Positions 5,358-7,717 of a stretch of 7,717 bases of DNA are shown here, one piece after another. How positions within the stretch are numbered: the stretch's first letter is position 1; each line of letters starts with the position of its first letter. The notes under the pieces were generated by a model. It had not been told where the DNA came from. It was given only the letters and a program-made list of their open reading frames with translations, and searched no databases. Source of the stretch: Bryobacteraceae bacterium. Its GTDB lineage: Bacteria; Acidobacteriota; Terriglobia; Bryobacterales; Bryobacteraceae. The DNA lies in contig JASHSD010000406.1 of the NCBI GenBank assembly GCA_030036985.1, forward strand, positions 1 through 7,717, read 5' to 3'. A program made the position numbers and the translations under genes.

Positions 5358-7292
5358 TTAGCGCGGCTGCGTAATCACGTCGATCAGATATGGTTCGCCC
5401 CGTCTGGCGGAAGCGAGTCCGCGCCGCAACGCCGCCGAGAGCTTCGTCGGGTCCGAAATCGGACCTTCCGCCGCCATGCCGTACCCGCCCGCCATTTTGG
5501 CGTAATCGAGGAACGGATCGCGCAGCACGCTCCCGATATACGAACGGTCGTTGCCGCGTCCGCGAACGCCCGCCATGTAATCGACGAACATGTATTCCTG
5601 ATGCCATGCCCGGTTGTTGTGCATCACGGTCAGCAGCGGAAGCTTGTGATGCACGGCGGTCCAGAGGACCCCCGGAGCATAGTTCAGATCGCCGTCGGTC
5701 TGAATGTTGACGACCACGCGATTGCGCGCCTTGGCCGCCAGCGCCGCGCCCACCGACGCCGGAGCGCCGTAGCCCATGCCGCCCGCGCCCTGGCCGCCGA
5801 GATAGCTGTAAGGCTTATCGTGATCCCAAAGCTGCACATTGTGCCCGCCGGAAAAATTACTCGGCGAGGCCAGGCACCAGTCTTCCTTCATGATCATCGG
5901 CCAAAGCTCGGCGTAAATACGCGCCGTGGCGATGGGGCTGCCGTTCCAGCCGGCCCTCTTGCTCTCGATCGCCCGCTCGAGCGCGGCGATGCGCGCGTCG
6001 TGGTTAGCGCGGGCATTCTTTGCCGTGCGCTCCCGCACCCGGTTCTTTTGATCGCTCGTGATCTGCAGCTTCACCTGTTCGATGATGAGCGGAAGGCTGG
6101 CTTCGGCATCGGCCTCGATCGGAGTCGCGCCCGCCGCACCGCGCCCGCGGCCGCGTCCCTGCCCCCGGCCGCCGCTGCCTGGTTTGATGCCGCCGAAATC
6201 GATATCGTCCTTATCGCGTTCCTCGGCCACTTTCGCCAGCGACGGTCCCACGATCGCGGCCTGCGCGCCGCCTGTTTCCAAACCGAGGACGTAATCGTAA
6301 GACGTATCCGCGCCCGGCCCGCACAGCGGGTGCGTTTGCGGAAAGCTCATGGGCCCGTTCGTAGCCGTCGTGCTGGTCGACGCGCCCACCAGTTCGGCCA
6401 ACTCGACAGCGCTCTTCACGCCCTCGGGAGTTCTTAGTCGACCGACCGCGATGCGCGGATTGTTCGCCTGCACCAGCTTGCCCGCGATTTCCCTCGCGTC
6501 CGTGGAGGAGATCGTCGGGAAGGTGGGCGGCCGGTAAGTGGGAATCTTCGTGTTGAGAGCGTTGTCCTTCTGAAGATCGGAATCGAGCACCACGAGCGTG
6601 GGGCCCATGGGCGGCGTGATGGCTTCGTTATAGGCGCGCTGAATCGCCACCAGCGCGTCGTCGATATTCTTCGGTTCGGCGTCCCATTTGGTGAAGCCGC
6701 GAACCATGGCCGCCATGTCGTGCGCGGTGTGCGCCGGGATGAAATCGAGGTCGTTGCCCGCGAACATCACCACGGGCACCTTATCGTAATAAGCCTGGTA
6801 GATCGACATCGAGCCGTGCTGCACGCCGATGGTGCCGTGGAGCAGCGCGAGCATCGGTTTGCCTTCGGCCTTCGCGTAGCCGTGAGCCATGGTCACCGCC
6901 GATTCCTCGTGCAGCGCGGTGATCCATTCCGGCATCCGGTTCGGCGGGTTCCCATAATTGATGAAGGATTCCTGCAGACCTTCGAAACTGGACCCCGGAT
7001 TGGCCGCGGCGTATTCGATCCCGAGGTCGCGCACAACCTGGACCATCAGGTCCGATCCCGGCCGGGTGATCGTGCGGACGACCGCAGGCGGGCGGATATT
7101 GCCGGCTTCGCGTTCAATCTTCGCCTGCGTAGGCGCGGGAACACCGCCCGCGGGCCGGGAACCGACTTCGGTGGGCACTACCTGCGCTTCGACGAGCGGA
7201 GCGACCGTGGTGGTCGTTACTATCGCCGCCGCTCCGGCGGCGGCGCCTTTCAGGAAGCCGCGGCGGCCGATCGAGATCTTTTTCTTCGCCAT
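5358..7292 (-). CDS. Tat-exported thiamine-diphosphate-dependent enzyme, acetolactate synthase/benzoylformate decarboxylase-like (644 aa)
   Basis: The N-terminus MAKKKISIGRRGFLKGAAAG, followed by a hydrophobic Ala/Thr stretch to VEA-Q (36-37), is a clear twin-arginine signal. The pyrimidine-binding domain (about 77-240) contains AANPGSSFEGL and LHEESAVTMAHGYA; E129 is the expected catalytic glutamate that activates ThDP. A central domain covers about 260-360. The diphosphate-binding domain (about 455-640) has TDGDLNYAP with D535 and, 25 residues later, N560 of HNN, the usual Mg-ThDP ligands; GDL replaces the common GDG. Residues 367-388 are a Gly/Arg-rich insertion. Such enzymes act on 2-keto acids (decarboxylation or carboligation); the substrate is not readable. 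GAAGGAG lies 6 nt before the ATG at 7292. Export by Tat fits a cofactor-loaded folded enzyme but is unusual for this superfamily. The cytochrome gene follows after 8 nt, which suggests an oxidative reaction. Confidence 0.93.
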   Translation of the reverse strand: MAKKKISIGRRGFLKGAAAGAAAIVTTTTVAPLVEAQVVPTEVGSRPAGGVPAPTQAKIEREAGNIRPPAVVRTITRPGSDLMVQVVRDLGIEYAAANPGSSFEGLQESFINYGNPPNRMPEWITALHEESAVTMAHGYAKAEGKPMLALLHGTIGVQHGSMSIYQAYYDKVPVVMFAGNDLDFIPAHTAHDMAAMVRGFTKWDAEPKNIDDALVAIQRAYNEAITPPMGPTLVVLDSDLQKDNALNTKIPTYRPPTFPTISSTDAREIAGKLVQANNPRIAVGRLRTPEGVKSAVELAELVGASTSTTATNGPMSFPQTHPLCGPGADTSYDYVLGLETGGAQAAIVGPSLAKVAEERDKDDIDFGGIKPGSGGRGQGRGRGRGAAGATPIEADAEASLPLIIEQVKLQITSDQKNRVRERTAKNARANHDARIAALERAIESKRAGWNGSPIATARIYAELWPMIMKEDWCLASPSNFSGGHNVQLWDHDKPYSYLGGQGAGGMGYGAPASVGAALAAKARNRVVVNIQTDGDLNYAPGVLWTAVHHKLPLLTVMHNNRAWHQEYMFVDYMAGVRGRGNDRSYIGSVLRDPFLDYAKMAGGYGMAAEGPISDPTKLSAALRRGLASARRGEPYLIDVITQPR

Positions 7293-7321
7293 GATTTCTC
7301 CTTCGGGTTTCTCCCGGTGGA

Positions 7322-7340
7322 CGCGGTTTTTCGATCCGCG
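7322..7340. promoter_or_regulatory. Short inverted repeat in the leader of the ThDP operon
   Basis: CGCGG (7322-7326) and CCGCG (7336-7340) can pair around a 9-nt loop. If transcription starts at the extended -10 just upstream, the hairpin would sit at the 5' end of a leader of roughly 45 nt, before the strong ribosome site. It could be a 5' stabiliser or an operator; a five-pair match in GC-rich DNA is also expected by chance. Confidence 0.3.
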
Positions 7341-7346
7341 GACATC

Positions 7347-7355
7347 ATGATATCA
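7347..7355 (-). promoter_or_regulatory. Candidate extended -10 promoter for the ThDP-cytochrome operon
   Basis: On the minus strand TGATATCAT reads as TG-n-TATCAT, an extended -10 with 5 of 6 matches to TATAAT. It lies about 54 nt before the ATG at 7292, leaving room for a leader and the GAAGGAG ribosome site. No convincing -35 hexamer is present, which is common for extended -10 promoters. Confidence 0.35.
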
Positions 7356-7381
7356 ACATTCCGCCGGCACGGCTCGCTATC

Positions 7382-7520
7382 AAGCCGCGACAGCATCAAG
7401 CCGCGACCATACCGAGCCGCGACCGCAAGGGAGCGTGTGATCCGTACCGAGCCGTAACTGTGCCGATCCGCGACCGTGCCGAGCCCCAACTATACTGAGC
7501 CGCCACCGTGAGGGAGCGGT
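7382..7520 (+). repeat. Degenerate 16-bp tandem array with family 2 hairpin units
   Basis: Units with consensus near GAGCCGCGACCNTNCC start at 7382, 7398, 7414, 7449, 7465, 7481 and 7497. Five are exactly 16 nt. The unit at 7414 is 35 nt and the last one (7497-7520) is 24 nt; both replace the unit end with the AAGGGA/GAGGGA hairpin sequence. No open frame with recognisable product crosses it. It lies upstream of the ThDP operon promoter. The array shows that the short 16-bp unit and the hairpin element are one modular family. Confidence 0.85.
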
Positions 7521-7529
7521 CGCCTGGAG

Positions 7530-7579
7530 TCAGGACAAGCCGGAAACGGAAGAACCGCCATGGGCTTCCTGAGTCCTGA
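7530..7579. other. Imperfect stem-loop of unknown role
   Basis: TCAGGAC (7530-7536) pairs with GTCCTGA (7573-7579) and AAGCC (7537-7541) with GGCTT (7563-7567), with a 5-nt bulge at 7568-7572 and a 21-nt loop. Twelve pairs in two adjacent blocks is more than casual, but no RNA family is recognised. It lies between the tandem array and an inverted family 2 repeat. Confidence 0.45.
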
Positions 7580-7634
7580 TCCTTCCATAACCATCGAGTG
7601 CTTCAGCATTCCCGTTCTTCAGAATCAACTGGAC

Positions 7635-7659
7635 ACCGCTCCCTCGCGGTCGGTATGCC
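7635..7659 (-). repeat. Palindromic repeat family 2, inverted copy with perfect stem
   Basis: On the minus strand it ends ACCGC-GAGGGA-GCGGT with a perfect 5-bp stem, preceded by GGCATACCG rather than the usual GAGCCGCG. With the terminal unit at 7497-7520 it forms an inverted pair enclosing about 115 nt that includes the stem-loop at 7530-7579. Confidence 0.75.
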
Positions 7660-7680
7660 GGGATAAGCCTGGCTGATCTT

Positions 7681-7707
7681 GTGAACTGAAAGGAGTTCAC
7701 CATGTAA
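7681..7707 (+). promoter_or_regulatory. Hairpin displaying a Shine-Dalgarno, followed by ATG-TAA
   Basis: GTGAACT (7681-7687) and AGTTCAC (7694-7700) form a perfect 7-bp stem with loop GAAAGG. AAAGGAG spans the loop and stem edge, and ATG follows 6 nt later at 7702, immediately followed by TAA (7705-7707). As drawn this is a ribosome site leading into a start-stop codon pair. The window ends 10 nt later, so whether a gene follows is unknown. On the minus strand the same stretch is part of an open frame reaching the edge. Confidence 0.4.
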
Positions 7708-7717
7708 ATTTCCTGTT

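Noticed and set aside
5280..6437. Long plus-strand open frame (385 codons) opposite the ThDP and cytochrome genes
   Set aside because: It is Arg/His/Ala-rich low-complexity sequence with no motif, and is a shadow of well-supported genes on the other strand.
7382..7520. CRISPR array
   Set aside because: The units are adjacent 16-mers without unique spacers of constant length, and no cas genes are present; this is a degenerate tandem repeat.
7560..7676. Plus-strand 38-codon frame starting at 7560 with GGAAG upstream
   Set aside because: It is short, crosses the repeat at 7635-7659, and its start lies in the loop of the stem-loop; coding use is not supported.
7530..7717. Minus-strand frame open from the right edge to a TGA at 7530 (about 61 codons, with an ATG at 7704)
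   Set aside because: It runs through a family 2 repeat and a stem-loop and resembles no protein I know. It could be the tail of a gene beyond the window, but the sequence alone does not support it.

Overview
This is a GC-rich bacterial window. Every supported gene lies on the minus strand. The repeated use of Tat signals, a periplasmic molybdenum hydroxylase, c-type cytochromes and many short palindromic repeats between genes resemble soil Acidobacteriota, possibly a Solibacter/Bryobacter-like lineage. That assignment is an inference from gene style; there is no rRNA or other marker beyond one ribosomal protein.

Layout in the direction of transcription (right to left). (1) 7293-7717 holds no convincing gene. 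It contains a degenerate 16-bp tandem array, further repeats, two hairpins and a likely promoter. (2) 5358-7292 encodes a thiamine-diphosphate (ThDP) enzyme of the acetolactate synthase/benzoylformate decarboxylase type with a clear twin-arginine signal. It is followed 8 nt later by a small secreted cytochrome c (4879-5349). (3) 4725-4878 is a spacer with two repeat families and a candidate promoter. (4) rpmB (zinc-type ribosomal protein L28, 4533-4724) is followed by a two-subunit molybdenum hydroxylase: a [2Fe-2S] subunit (4025-4489) and a Tat-exported molybdopterin subunit (1755-4028), overlapping by ATGA. (5) 1547-1754 is a spacer with a near-symmetrical cluster of palindromic repeats. (6) 374-1546 encodes a TIR-domain protein overlapping by ATGA a SLOG-like nucleotide-sensing protein (1-377, cut by the window edge).

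Two themes stand out. One is periplasmic redox: the ThDP enzyme, the Mo hydroxylase and the cytochrome are all predicted to be exported, and neither enzyme has a flavin electron-transfer partner here, so the cytochrome may take electrons from one or both. The other is a compact TIR plus SLOG pair. It fits the logic of nucleotide-signal conflict systems such as Thoeris (TIR makes an NAD-derived signal, SLOG binds it), but it lacks the SIR2 part and has extra domains on the TIR protein. Its left part lies outside the window, so an effector may be missing from view.
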